A stretch of 64,000 bases of DNA from contig NC_087062.1 in assembly GCF_963678635.1 (NCBI RefSeq), positions 31,210,833 to 31,274,832 of the forward strand, written 5' to 3'. Of the stretch, positions 50,960 through 62,977 are shown piece after piece. The first letter of the stretch is position 1. Every line of letters begins with the position of its first letter. Under the pieces are notes generated by a model. It saw only the letters and a list, made by a program, of their open reading frames with translations, searched no databases and was not told the origin of the DNA. Source of the stretch: Symsagittifera roscoffensis (Eukaryota; Xenacoelomorpha; Acoela; Convolutidae). A program made the position numbers and the translations under genes.

Positions 50960-52270
50960 GTGCAAAGTTTCATTGACTACGGTAGATTCTCATATTGGAC
51001 GAGAGTTGTCCAAACAACCGCATACGTGATGCGTGCCGTTAGGATCTTCAAAGATAAAGAACTACACTCCCGCAACGAAAAACCAAATACTGAACTGATA
51101 AGCAACAACATAAATTCCGCAAAGAATTTTATCTTCAAGCAGACGCAACGAGACAGCTTCAACCAAGAGGTCAACGCATTGACACGAAATAAACCAACCA
51201 AGACCACTAGCAGACTTCGACATCTGTCACCATTTCCAGACGAAGACGGATTTTTGCGAGCACGTGGACGCCTCGAGAAATCTAAATTCGACTATTGCAT
51301 AAAACGCCTATTTATGCTCGACGGAAACCACTCAGCAGTTCACCTCTTCATACGACAAACCCACGACAACCCGCATTCGCCTCGCCAAACGAATTTTGGA
51401 TTCTCTGGGTTGGCGCACAGATTGACAGTGTCATAAAAAACTGTTAAGACTGCCAAAGACATAAAACATTTGGACAACAGCCGGAACTTGTAACACTACC
51501 TGCCTTTCGATTTCCGGAAGATAAACCCTTTCCGTTTCAATCATGATTATATCTCTTTCGACCGCTCGGTTCGAAAACCGCAGGAGCTACAAAAAACGCT
51601 ACGGCGTTATAATGCCTAATAACACGAGCCATACATTCCTCACTACCTTAGGACGATTCTTCGCAAGTAAAGAAAAACCAGCAAAAATTGTTTCTGACAA
51701 CGGTACAAATTTCACCGCAGCCGAAAGAGAACTCAGATACTTCGCCGCCGATATTACAACATGAGTTCTACACCAACCATCAGTTCTACTTCAAGCTTCA
51801 ACCTTGCTTATGCTCTTCATTTTGGAGTTGTATGGGAACGACTCAAAATCAGTGAAAGGCTTTTTCTATGCCATCATTGGAAGCAAGATTCAAACGACAC
51901 ATTCAACCCCGTTCTTTAGGAAGTTGGACACTTCATGAACGCACGGCCCATCACTTCTCGGGAGAGCTCATACCACTTCTACAAATCCAATAACCCTCAA
52001 CACTCAGACGACAATGGAAAACCGCCCAACAACTCGCAACTCATATTTGAAAACGCCTGATCATGGAGTTTATCCCAACACTACTGCCGCGACAACGATA
52101 GAAAAAAAGACGACGCCTATCAAAATAGGAGAAACTGTTTGGATTTTTCAGGATATGACGCCACGAGGACTCTGGCCAATTGGATGGACCACAGGAAACA
52201 AATCAACCGATATGACTAGACACGCAATTACACCGTCAAAACAAGAGAAAAACTTGTATCAATACCAGCC
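50960..52270 (+). pseudogene. BEL integrase remnant
   Basis: A zinc-region-like segment near 51,300-51,450 (FMLDGNHSAVHLFIRQTHDN), then the core motif PAKIVSDNGTNFTAAEREL near 51,680-51,735, which carries the second catalytic Asp, and a C-terminal tail near 52,000-52,230 (WIFQDMTPRGLWPIG). Broken by several stops and frame changes. Confidence 0.75.
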
Positions 52271-52477
52271 ATTATACTAGCGCATGTTAGACCGGACTAA
52301 TGCAATGACTAAGTAAACGAAGATTCGCGACAATGAGAGCCTCATCCTAAACCACCCTTGCCGCCGACAGTCATAGCCCTTATCTTCAGCCGACACTTAA
52401 ACGATTCGTTTTATGACTAGGAACCATACCACCCCTTTTTTTCTTTATTTATTTTGCAACTGCAAATTGAGGCCGAA

Positions 52478-53112
52478 CGTTATATGCCAATTTGAAAAAT
52501 GACAACCATCTAAGATGACTTTAATTTTTCATATGGAATCAGGAAAAGTCAGGGAAAGAAATTGAAAACCAGAACACAGCAAATACAAAATTGAAAAAAA
52601 ATGCAAAACTGAATTAACTACACAAAGGCGAAGTTGCACTTCGCATACACACGGAAAAATATGACCGATATAGCTACTGGGAAAACTGAATGTGCAAAAC
52701 TTTGAGTCTACCAAATTTCTTATATGACGCACGCCAATTATGAGTCTAAATAATTGTTAATTGACGCAAACCAATTATGGCGCATGTGCAGTACCAGTCA
52801 ATATGAAAAAAAAAAAATTTACCACTAACATGCCTCAATTTATAGAGCAGGCGCATTTTAACTAGCATACGAAAAAAAAATCATTTAAAACATCCGACCC
52901 TCCTTAATAGCTGGGCACATTTTGTCGCAACAATATTTGTGTAGCAACAATATTAGCGACTTATGTTGGAAAAAAGAGTTCATACTATAACACAAGCTTT
53001 GCTTGTGTAAACACGTGTAACCTACTAATTTACATTCAAAACAACGTTAAAAACAAGAAAGCGCTCAAATGCACCGTCTAAACTAGAAACGATTACATGT
53101 TCGTTTTCTAAA
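52478..53112 (+). repeat. right LTR of the degenerate BEL element, split by an insertion
   Basis: Matches the left LTR over 52,478-52,614, loses the match, and resumes at 53,066 with CAAATGCACCGTCTAAACTA (the left LTR has CAAATACACCGTCTAAATTA). Confidence 0.65.
52615..53064. mobile_element. ~450-bp insertion in the BEL right LTR
   Basis: Absent from the left LTR. Contains two perfect hairpins: GCGAAGTTGCACTTCGC at 52,628-52,644 near its left edge and ACACAAGCTTTGCTTGTGT at 52,990-53,008 near its right. No coding frame. Probably a small DNA element or part of the dispersed GCG-AGC-CGC hairpin family. Confidence 0.5.
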
Positions 53113-53490
53113 ACTTGAAATTAAATTCACTAATTCGAAAAATTTATGAACAAAATTAAGACTATGAACAAAAAACGGCAAGACTTCAATGGAGGTCTGA
53201 ACCATGTTCATCCTCACTTAATTAATGACGTTTAATCGCGACCATCGCACTTCTTACTATAAAGCAAAGCTACGGGTCTACTGTTTAATCAGTTTTAGTA
53301 ACTTAGCAACTATGTGAAACATTCGTCCATATCAAATCCATGACACTCAAATTATGCTCATTGCTAATTCATATAAAACCAATATATATCGAACTAATAA
53401 TTCAATTTATGTAAATTGTCATGCGGAGAATTGTTGCTTTTACAACTCCACGAAAAAATCAAAAACGGTCGAAAAACATGTTATCGCCCA
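53113..53490. other. noncoding, probable 3' UTR side of the zinc-finger gene
   Basis: AT-rich with no exact AATAAA on the minus strand; nothing else recognised. Confidence 0.45.
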
Positions 53491-55482
53491 TTAAAGAATA
53501 TCCGAAAGATCGTCTGAATTGAATGCAACTCTAATTGACCTTCTACTTTTGTGAGTTGTATGGGGAATCACTGCTTCCTCGCTTGTGTCTCTCCTCTTCT
53601 CTTTCTGCATGCTTCTGATTGAGGCGAGTGAACTTGATTCATCATCAGAAGAGTTCGAATTACAGTGGCTGGAGTCGTCATGAGAGTCTGCTGTCAAACT
53701 GACACCACTGCTGCCACTAGCACCACTATTCAGGCATCCATTCCCACCCCTCCTTATTTCTTCGACATTTTCCTCCTTTTCTTTCCCATCTCCAATCCCG
53801 AAACTTCTCATCGCCTTCTCAATGTCACTGCCACAGCTGAACAGTTGCCTCAGGCATTCAAGTTTCACTCTCAGTTTCGGAGGCAAAACTGCGCTTTGAG
53901 CTAAATCTCCGAAATCCTCGAAAAAATTGAAGGTCAAATTTTCTGCTGTGATGGGATTGACGAACTCATCCGTGAAACTTGAAGCAGTCGAATTCTCCTT
54001 AGATGACGATCTGATTTTCTTATCTTCTGCTTTAGATTTCTCTTTTTTTATTTTAAACTTTTCAGCGCACTTTCGAGCATCACTTTTCGAAGGTGTATCT
54101 TGGATCGTTTTTAATTTCTTCAGCTTTTTAGCACTCAAGACATCTTTGAGTGACTTCTTTTTGGGTGATTTGGTTCGACTGTTGGCTTCCAGGGCTGCCT
54201 TTGCTTTGATTTTAGCGAGCGTGAGGTGTGATTCTGACTGAATTTGTTTGGTTTGAAATCTCTGAAGTTCTCTGGTTTTCGCTCCTGTTGCATCAACACT
54301 TTTAGTCCCGTCCACGGTTTGAAAAGCACACGCAATCGCAGCGGCCAATTTTTCATCCTGAAGTTCGCTTACCATTCTTTCTTCTGTCAATTTCAACTCT
54401 TTTCTGGTTTTCTCTACTACTGCTTGAGCTATTGAGTTAATCTGGTCAGCCAGACACAGTTGCCGATTGCCATTTGCTTTCTTTTTTGGCTCACTGCACC
54501 TGGGTGAACGAGGCCTTTGATCAGCTGTTGCTCCACTACTGCCACTATTAGTAATCCGACTGCACTGATTTTGAGACCCAGATATTTCTGCAGGAGAATT
54601 TCCGTTGCCTTTTCCATTATCAGGTATACTTCGATTCGTACAAAGGTAGTTACTAGGAATAGGCACGAACACAATCATAGGCACTGGAACAAAAATTTTA
54701 TCTGTTTCTCTTCCTAAATCGTTTTGTACTTCTGTTGCAGTTGATTTGTGAGACACTGATGGTTCTTTCTGCACACTCTTTTCACAAGTGGGTACTTGAC
54801 ACATCAAGCCAACATTTCGGGTCGCCAGTCTTCGAGGACGTACCACAGTTTTAAATGGTGCAAGTATTTGCCCTCTGTCTCTGTAGACCTTCTTCGACTT
54901 GGAGGCTATCTCTTGCGCCTCTGTGCTGCTGTAGTTGTTCTCAGCAGTTCGTTTCCGGTTGGTTGGATTCTCAACTGGGAACATGTTGATCGAGTTGGCA
55001 TGCTGGTAGAATATGAGGAGACACTTTCTGTCGCAGAAATGCTTCGGCTCCCCCTTCCAGAATATGTCCACGCCTTCTCCTCCACCGTAGCTGTAGGATT
55101 TCTTAGAATTTTGATGTGGAGTTGATGACCTCTTCATGCACGCGCCACATCTGTTTTGGTCTCTTAGTCTCTTTTTGAACTGACTCTTGCACTTTTCTGC
55201 ACAAAACTGCTGTCTGTCTCTTGAAGAGGTGCAAGGTGCGTCGTCGTTGTTGACAGTCGCAGCGGCAGAAGACTGGCCTTTGCCTTTGTCGAGGAAACAT
55301 TTACCACAGAATGCACAGTTAGCCAGAGTGACACCGCAGTTGGACAAGTATCTCTGTTTGTACAGTTCGTAGCAGAGTGAGGAGCAGACGGTGATACTTG
55401 TCTTGCCTGCCACTCGCACCTCCTGACCCACTGGCTTCAGCTGAGTGCAGTTGTTGCAGCGCTTCTTTTCCACCCACTGCTG
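53491..55482 (-). CDS. FCS/MYM-type zinc-finger protein, terminal exon
   Basis: 663 residues from an acceptor TTTATAG|CAGCAG at 55,482 to TAA. The N-terminal third is cysteine-rich with repeated CxxC pairs typical of FCS/MYM fingers: CNNCTQLKP...CSSLCYELYK, CAFCGKCF...FCAEKCKSQFKKR, CGACMK...FCDRKCLLIFYQ. A proline/valine segment IFVPVPMIVFVPIPSNYLC follows near residue 270, as seen in ZMYM proteins and, in another form, in SOBP. The rest is hydrophilic, with a helical region (QINSIAQAVVEKTRKELKLT), a lysine-rich stretch (KKLKKLKTIQD; KFKIKKEKSK) likely to act as nuclear localisation signal, and a Ser/Asp-rich end. Such proteins are nuclear and bind partners or SUMO through their fingers. The exon ends without the crypton-derived DUF3504 domain found in some ZMYM proteins. 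ZMYM-like is my first choice, SOBP-like second. Confidence 0.85.
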   Translation of the reverse strand, partial: QQWVEKKRCNNCTQLKPVGQEVRVAGKTSITVCSSLCYELYKQRYLSNCGVTLANCAFCGKCFLDKGKGQSSAAATVNNDDAPCTSSRDRQQFCAEKCKSQFKKRLRDQNRCGACMKRSSTPHQNSKKSYSYGGGEGVDIFWKGEPKHFCDRKCLLIFYQHANSINMFPVENPTNRKRTAENNYSSTEAQEIASKSKKVYRDRGQILAPFKTVVRPRRLATRNVGLMCQVPTCEKSVQKEPSVSHKSTATEVQNDLGRETDKIFVPVPMIVFVPIPSNYLCTNRSIPDNGKGNGNSPAEISGSQNQCSRITNSGSSGATADQRPRSPRCSEPKKKANGNRQLCLADQINSIAQAVVEKTRKELKLTEERMVSELQDEKLAAAIACAFQTVDGTKSVDATGAKTRELQRFQTKQIQSESHLTLAKIKAKAALEANSRTKSPKKKSLKDVLSAKKLKKLKTIQDTPSKSDARKCAEKFKIKKEKSKAEDKKIRSSSKENSTASSFTDEFVNPITAENLTFNFFEDFGDLAQSAVLPPKLRVKLECLRQLFSCGSDIEKAMRSFGIGDGKEKEENVEEIRRGGNGCLNSGASGSSGVSLTADSHDDSSHCNSNSSDDESSSLASIRSMQKEKRRDTSEEAVIPHTTHKSRRSIRVAFNSDDLSDIL

Positions 55483-57257
55483 CTATAAATCACAAAGCAC
55501 ATTTTCAAATTTGTATAGTCTTTTTCAAATTTCCGCCGTTTTTTTTGTGTATAGTCTGAAAAGGAACTAGAAGAACGCTTAGAACACTATAAAGGGCTTC
55601 GATTCACGAGTTTTCATTGAACGATCAATAACAAAACAAAATTGAAAAAATTTGTCGTATATATTTTTTGGAACTAGCGCCGTGATGGCAGTTGAGGAAC
55701 AGGTATTCCATTGGCCAAAGCTGTTTGCAATAAGTCAAAGTTTTATATGCAATCTTTTCGAGCGATGAAACTTTGATCTATTTCATAGACTGAATCGATT
55801 CGCTAAAAACTTCTTAAGCAAGCTAATCAAGCGAGGAAACAGTGAAACACGGAGGCAAAGCGGAGCTTCGCATCACTTCGATACCATAAAAATGGCATTG
55901 CAAGCTAGCACAGAAAAGGAAAGGAGAGCCACTAAGTCAAAAGAAAACAAGTTTTTTCTTTCGAAGAAACCACAACTAAAAAAACTTCAAAACAATGCCT
56001 GGAATGATGTTTTACTTGAGCGAAACACGTTCAAAAACACATTCGATGACATTTAAAGAAAACTCAAAAACAATTACCAAAAATATGTCATGAAGAACTT
56101 TGAACTATAAATTCTCATTTGGATTTTTAATGTTTTGGGCAGCCCGGAGGAAAGCATACAAATTATGGTTCCCTTGAAAGACCCAAATTTTGGTTAGAAA
56201 GCCGATTAAAAATAGGCCGAAATCATTGAGGTCGAAATCAAAAACAAAAAAGGAAAATATACGAAGTCAAGGCTAGTAAAATAACAAATTGCAGAAAGAA
56301 ATACATCAAAAAATTGTAAGATGCGGCAACTAAGCGGACAAATCATGAGAAGATAAAGAAAAAGCCGTCACGTTTTTGATACGGAATCTTTCCCGTTTGA
56401 AAAGAAAACATCTCCTTGTCAGATTCGAACACTTTGCTGTCCCAGGCCGGTTCGTTACCTCAGACAGAGAATGCCGGAGAAGCTTAAAAATCTGAATTTA
56501 TTGTGAGCCAAGATACCAAATGATTCTGTGTAAAAAATTGTTAACCTGACAAAAAAGTCCATATTTCGTTTTGATAACGCTTACAATTAGCGTTAAGCTA
56601 ATCTTAAGGTAATGATATGACTTTATAACTCAAAAAAGAGCGTTTTTTTGGAAAAATTTTGCGAGAAAAGCGAAGTCAGGAGGCGAATGGCAGTCTTGCA
56701 AAAAAGTAATTTCAATCAGCACTGACCACATATGATTTGATTTTTTTTAGCAAGCTATTCCAGCCAATAAAAATTCAAATATTTCAAGTTATGTTATATA
56801 CGGAATCGTGTTACAAAAATAACGTTTTCCTAAGCTACTCAAATTATGAACATTTGTAAAAAACAAGTCAGTTGGCGAAAAATTAAAGTTCTTCTATTAA
56901 AGCCATTCAAGCGACAATCAGAAATCGAAGTAATTCAATTTCCTTCAAAAAGTGAATCAATTCCGGAAAAAAATCACTTTTTGGAATCACGCTGTTCAAG
57001 ATGTAGAAATTTGAAGTGTTTCGAAATTACTTCGTAAAGAAAACCGGATGGCGAAAAATAAGTTTTTATATTGAAGTCACTCAAGCGATCAAACTTATTC
57101 AAAAACCATTTGTTTCTTAGACAGAAACATGTTAAGAAATATTGCAATTTTCCTATGACAACAATTCAAGCGATGAAACTTTGATATATTTCAAATCAAT
57201 ATATAGATCGCTTCGGTTTGCAAAGACTTAAGTTATCCTGAGCAAGATATTCAAGCT

Positions 57258-57637
57258 ATGCAACTTAGAAATTTTTCCAAAAATTTCATTGAGCAAATCA
57301 GTTTGCCAAAAGTTGAAGCTTTTCTAACCAAGCTATTCAAGCTTCGAAATATTGAACTATTTCACGCTATTTCGTAACGCAAATCGGTTTGCTTGCAATT
57401 AGTTTTTCCGAGCACGGAGGTTGCTGTTTATCAATGATCGCTCTTAATCATTGCGCTCCATAGTCCCCTACACAATAGTCCTTATTATGAATTTAAAACT
57501 CAACAATACAGGAAGACATGATTTTCCTTGATGAAACTTTTCGCTCGCACTAGACTAAAGCTCTTAATACTTTCAATTAGTGCTTCGCAACACTTTGCTT
57601 CAATGCTTCAACAATTAGTGCTTCGATGCAAAAACAC
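57258..57637. repeat. 380-bp direct repeat, left of the integrase fragment
   Basis: From ATGCAACTTAGAAAT to GCAAAAACAC; nearly the same sequence at 58,123-58,502. Only one copy is present at the matching place in the second tandem unit (about 60,998-61,345). Confidence 0.9.
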
Positions 57638-58122
57638 AGACAAACGGGCTGGTAGAGAGACAGAATAGAACGTTGGTGAACATGCTGAGGGTATACTGCT
57701 CAAGATACATGACGGACTGGGATAAATATCTGCCGCAAGTCGTAGGGGCGTACAACAGTACGCAACACTCAATAACGGGCATCAGTCCTTTCATGATGTT
57801 GACGGGCAGGGAGAGAGCAATGCCTCTGACATTCTTTTACCCGGAATACGAAGGTAAGAGGACGTCGCCTCAAGCTTACGTGAAAGAAGCGATCAGGAGA
57901 CAACAGGAACTAAACGAGCTCTGCACGAGGAACACTGCGCAAGCACAAATGAGACAGCGCAAGAAATATGATGAAAAGATATTACAGGCGAAGCCATATG
58001 AAGTGGGCCAGTACGTGTGGGTCTTCCAGAACGTCATACCGCCCAAAGGGACAAAGAAACTACTTATGAAATGGAGAGAACCAATCATGATAACGGAGGT
58101 ACACCAAGGAGGTACACCAACA
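57638..58122 (+). pseudogene. Ty3/gypsy integrase fragment
   Basis: 485 bp in one open frame: QTNGLVERQNRTLVNMLRVY, which holds the integrase catalytic Glu, then PQVVGAYNSTQHSITGISPF, GRERAMPLTFFYPEYEG, and the tail YVWVFQNVIPPKGTKKLL ending EPIMITEVHQGG. Both ends are abrupt, with no LTR, primer site or polypurine tract. The frame runs on into the flanking repeat by chance and stops at 58,242. The lineage differs from the complete element at 4-11 kb. Confidence 0.88.
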
Positions 58123-58502
58123 ATGCAACTTAGAAATGTTTCAAAATATTTCATTGAGCAAATCAGTTTGCCAAAAGTTGAAGTTTTTCTAACCAAGCTA
58201 TTCAAGCTTCGAAATATTGAACTGTTTCACGCTATTTCATAACGCAAATCGGTTTGCTTGCAATTAGTTTTTCCGAGCACGGAGGTTGCTGTTTATCAAT
58301 GATCGCTCTTAATCATTGCGCTCCATAGTCCCTTACACAATAGTCCTTATTATGAATTTAAAACTCAACAATACAGGAAGACATGATTTTCCTTGATGAA
58401 ACTTTTCGCTCGCACTAGACTAAAGCTCTTAATACTTTCAATTAGTGCTTCGCAACACTTTGCTTCAATGCTTCAACAATTAGGGCTTCGATGCAAAAAC
58501 AC
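58123..58502. repeat. 380-bp direct repeat, right of the integrase fragment
   Basis: Second copy of 57,258-57,637 with a few percent mismatch. Confidence 0.9.
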
Positions 58503-60128
58503 GTTGCGCTACAAAATAGTGAATAAAAAAAGCCAGAAATCAAAAAATAATTCCAAAAAGTTATATTGGAAAAATTACTTGGAAAATCATTTGACAAAAT
58601 TGAAATTATTTACCGAGCGCCAACAAAGGAGACAAAATTGAGCCGAAAACAAAAAACTGTCGTCATAAAAAACACCAAGAAATTTAAAAGTTTATACGAC
58701 CCATCCAAACTGAAACACACAATCCCAAACAGATATATTTTGCCCTCGAAATTCCGCAAAATAAGTTGACTAAATTGATATAACGTAAACTGAAACTGCT
58801 TGAATATTTAAAAAACAAAAATTAATGAAAAATACTCAAATCAGACATGGTAAAATTACTAATTTGTTGAAGTTTCAGTAAAAATTGTTGAAATTTAAAT
58901 TAAACCCATGCTTTAAAAAATAAACCAATTCAAACCGACTGAAACTAGGAAGAAAACCAAAAACCCGAAAAAAATGAGACAATTTTTTGAAAAGATAATT
59001 GCAACCTGAAACTTGAAAAGTTAATTACAATCTAAAACCAGAAGATCCTCTAGAAGTGAAGATCATCTAGAAGTGAAGACCCTCAAGAGGAATTCCTTCT
59101 CTAGAAGTGTGGACAAAGTTGTTTACGGGAAAAAAAGTCCCACACTCTATTGCAATAACCTTGCTTATCGCAAGGGGGAAAAGGGTCATAAAAGAGAAAA
59201 ATGAAAAATCAATACCCTCTACGGTAGTTGAAAGTGTCATCGGACATTCAAGTTTACCAGTTGACTGCACTACACAATTGTGCCACTGACGCTTATAGAA
59301 TCCAAAGGCAAGCAAGAAAGTGGCAAAAGAGAGCTTCAACTTGCACAAAAAAAATTTCATACCAAAAATTGTCATGTAAAAAACTAAAGGCAACCACACA
59401 AACTTCGCGTGTAATAAATTGGAAAGTAAAAAGCTAAATTGTGTATAGATTAAGCATCTCAAAAATTTGGGAGAAAAACAATGAGTCGGAGAAGTTCTGA
59501 GGAGTTTTTAGAATTGTATTGTTGTATGAAATAACTAGCTCTCTTCGGTTCATTTTACGAATTAAAAACGTATCATCAGTGTCAACTTATGAATGAAATA
59601 TAAACGCACATGGTATTACATAACCAATTCAACTTTCTGCCGTTAAGTGCCACCAAAGAGAGCACTAACATTTGCAATTGAGGTTGGAAAAAAATTATCC
59701 TTGTAACATCCTACTACGCTGCACATGTGTAATAATAGCCTCTACTCAATTTTTTCCACATAGAATTTTTTTTTCAAACTTTTAGTGCGAGTAAAGCGCT
59801 AGATGAGGATTCAAAAACTAGTTTTCTGAGCTCTTATTTCAATATCTTTTCATAATTTTTTGAATTCTCTTATTTTGATCGAACCACGACTTATGATATT
59901 TCACTGAACCCAATATGATGATTAGACGCATGCTCAAAAAAGCGCCACATCTACAAACCGCCATATCTTGTGATTGTGCGCGAAAAAGAAACTAAAACAC
60001 ACCCGATTACAAATTATCGCCTCACACCACATACCGCGCTCTAAAACTAGAAGCCCCGCTAAACCTGGAGATACCTGTTTGTTAATTTTAAATTTTGTGT
60101 TCTGATGTGGGATGAAATATGTGGGATG

Positions 60129-62977
60129 AAATAGAAAACATCTCCTTGTCAGATTCGAGCACTTTGCTGTCCGAGGCCTGTTCGTTACCTCAGACAGAGA
60201 ATGCCGGAGAAGCTTAAAAATCTGAATTTATTGTGAGCCAAGATACCAAATGATTCTGTGTAAAAAAATGCTAACCTGACAAAAAAGTCCATATTTCGTT
60301 TTGATAACGCTTACAATTAGCGTTAAGCTAATCTTAAGGTAATGATATGACTTTATAACTCAAAAAAGAGCGTTTTTTTTTGGAAAAATTTTGCGAGAAA
60401 AGCGAAGTCAGGAGGCGAATGGCAATCTTGCAAAAAAAAAATTTCAATCAGCATTGATCACATATGATTTGATTTTTTTAGCAAGCTATTCCAGCCAATA
60501 AAAATTCAAATATTTCAAGTTATGTTATAGACGGAATCGTTATCCAAAAATAACGTTTTTCTAAGCTACTCAAATTATGAACATTTGTAAAAAAAAAAAC
60601 AAGTCGTTTGGCGAAAAATTAAAGTTTTTCTATTAAAGCCATTCAAGCGACAATCAGAAATCGAAGTAATTCAATTTCCTTCAAAAAGTGAATCAATTCC
60701 GGAAAATATCACTTTTTGGAATCACGCTGATCAAGATGTAGAAATTTGAAGTGTTTCGAAATTACTTCGTAAAGAAAACCGGATGGCGAAAAATAATTTT
60801 TTTTATATTGAAGTCACTCATGCGATCAAACTTATTCAAAAACCATTTGTTTCTTAGACAGAAACATGTTAAGAAATATTTCAATTTTCCTATGACAACA
60901 ATTCAAGCGATGAAACTTTGATATATTTCAAATCAATATATAGATCGCTTCGGTTTGCAAAGACTTAAGTTATCCTGAGCAAGGTATTCACGCTTTGCAA
61001 CTAAGAAAAGTTTCAAAATTTTTCATTGAGCAAATCAGTTTGCCAAAAATTGAAGTTTTTCTAACCAAGCTATTCAAGCTTCGAAATATTGAACTATTTC
61101 ACGCTACTTCATGACGCAAATCGGTTTGCTTGCAATTAGTTTTTCCGAGCACGGAGGTTGCTGTTTCTCAATGATCGCTCTTAATCATTGCGCTCCATAG
61201 TCCTTTACACAATAGTCCTTATTATGAATTTAAAACTCAACAATACAGGAAGACAAGATTTTCCTTGATGAAACTTTTCGCTCGCACTAGACTTAAGCTC
61301 TTAATACTTTCAATTAGTGCTTCGCAACACTTGCGATGCAAAAACACATTGCGCTACAAAATAGTGAATGAAAAAAAGCCAGAAATCAAAAAATAATTCT
61401 AAAAAGTTATATTGGAAAAATTACTTGGAAAATCATTTGACAAAATTGAAATTATTTACCGAGCGCCAACAAAGGAGACAAAATTGAGCCGAAAACAAAA
61501 CTGTCGTCATAAAAAACACCATGAAATTTAAAAGTTTATACGACCCATCCAAACTGAAACACATAATCCCAAACAGATATATTTTGCCCTCGAAATCCCG
61601 CAAAATAAGTTGACTAAATTGATATAACATAAACTGAAACTGCTTGAATATTTAAAAAATAACAAATAAAAAAATGAAAAAAAAAATACTCAAAATCAGA
61701 CATGGTAAAATTACTAACTTGTTGAAGTTTCAGTTGCAGTAAAAATTTTTCAAATTTAAATTAAACCCATGCTTTAAAAAATAAACCAATTCAAACCGAC
61801 TGAAACTAGAAAGAAAACCAAGAACCCGAAAAAAATGAGACATTTTTTTTGAAAATATAATTGCAACCTGAAACTTGAAAAGTTAATTACAATCTGAAAC
61901 CAGAAGATCCTCTAGAAGTGAAAATCATCTAGAAGTGAAGACCCTCAACAAGAGGAATTCCTTCTCTAGAAGTGTGGACAAAGTTGTTTACGGGAAAAAA
62001 GTCCCACACCCTATTGCAATAACCTTGCTTCTCGCAAGGGGGAAAAGGGTCATAAAAGAGAAAAATGAAAAATCAATACCCTCTACGGTAGTTGAAAGTG
62101 TCATCGGACATTCAAGTTTACCAGTTGACTGCACTACACAATTGTGCCACTGACGCTTATAGAATCCAAAGGCAAGCAAGAAAGTGGCAGAGAGCTTCAA
62201 ATTGCACAAAAAAAATTGCATACCAAAAATTGTCATGTAAAAAACTAAAGGCAACCACACAAACTTCGCGTGTAATAAATTGGAAAGTAAAAAGCTAAAT
62301 TGTGTATAGATTAAGCATCTCAAAAATTTGGGAGAAAAACAATGAGTCGGAGAAGTTCTGAGGAGTTTTTAGAATTGTATTGTTGTATGAAATAACCAGC
62401 ACTCTTCGGTTCATTTTATGAATTAAAAACGTATCAGCAGTGTCAACTTATGAATGAAATATAAACGCACAGGGTATTACATAGCCAATTCAACTTTCTG
62501 CTGTTAAGTGCCGCCAAAGAGAGCACTAACATTTTCAATTGAGGTTGGAAAAAATTAGCCTTGTAACATCCTACTACGCTGCACATGTGTAATAATAGCC
62601 TATACTCAGTTTTTTCCACATAGAATTTTTTTCAAACTTTTAGTGCGAGTAAAGCGCTAGATGAGGATTCAAAAACTAGTTTTCTGAGCTCTTATTTCAA
62701 TATCTTTTCATAATTTTTTGAATTCTCTTATTTTGATACCAGGAACTTATGATATTTCACTGAACCCAATATGATGATTAGACGCATGCTCAAAAAAGCG
62801 CCACATCTACAAACCGCCATATCTTGTGATTGTGCGCGAAAAAGAAACTAAAACACACCCGATTACAAATTATCGCCTCACACCACATACCGCGCTCTAC
62901 AACTAGAGGCCCCGCTAAACCTGGAGATACCTGTTTGTTAATTTTTGAATTTGTGTTCTGATGTGGGATGAAATAGG
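60129..62977. repeat. tandem duplication, copy 2 (about 2.85 kb)
   Basis: Collinear with 56,408-60,128 apart from small indels and the missing insertion; a few percent divergence by eye. It shows the state before the integrase fragment arrived. Confidence 0.9.

Larger units (their letters stand above)
47967..53112 (+). mobile_element. degenerate BEL/Pao retrotransposon
   Basis: Related sequences at 47,967-48,155 and at 52,478-52,614 plus 53,066-53,112 are the remains of its LTRs (both begin GTTATATGCC and share CAGAACACAGCAAATACAAA). Between them, in plus-strand order and in shifting frames, lie a zinc knuckle, a protease, reverse transcriptase and integrase fragments. LTR divergence, frameshifts and stops show it is old. 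The interior is richer in GC than its surroundings. Confidence 0.85.
56408..60128. repeat. tandem duplication, copy 1 (about 3.7 kb)
   Basis: Aligns head to tail with 60,129-62,977. Both begin GAAAACATCTCCTTGTCAG and end GTGTTCTGATGTGGGATGAA. It is longer than copy 2 by about 870 bp, explained almost entirely by the integrase fragment and one extra 380-bp repeat. Confidence 0.9.

Noticed and set aside
59067-59462. 131-residue minus-strand frame, also present as 111 residues at 61,988-62,323
   Set aside because: Both lie in the tandem duplication and are similar only because the DNA was duplicated. Differences include frame-changing A-run indels and non-conservative changes, with no sign of selection.
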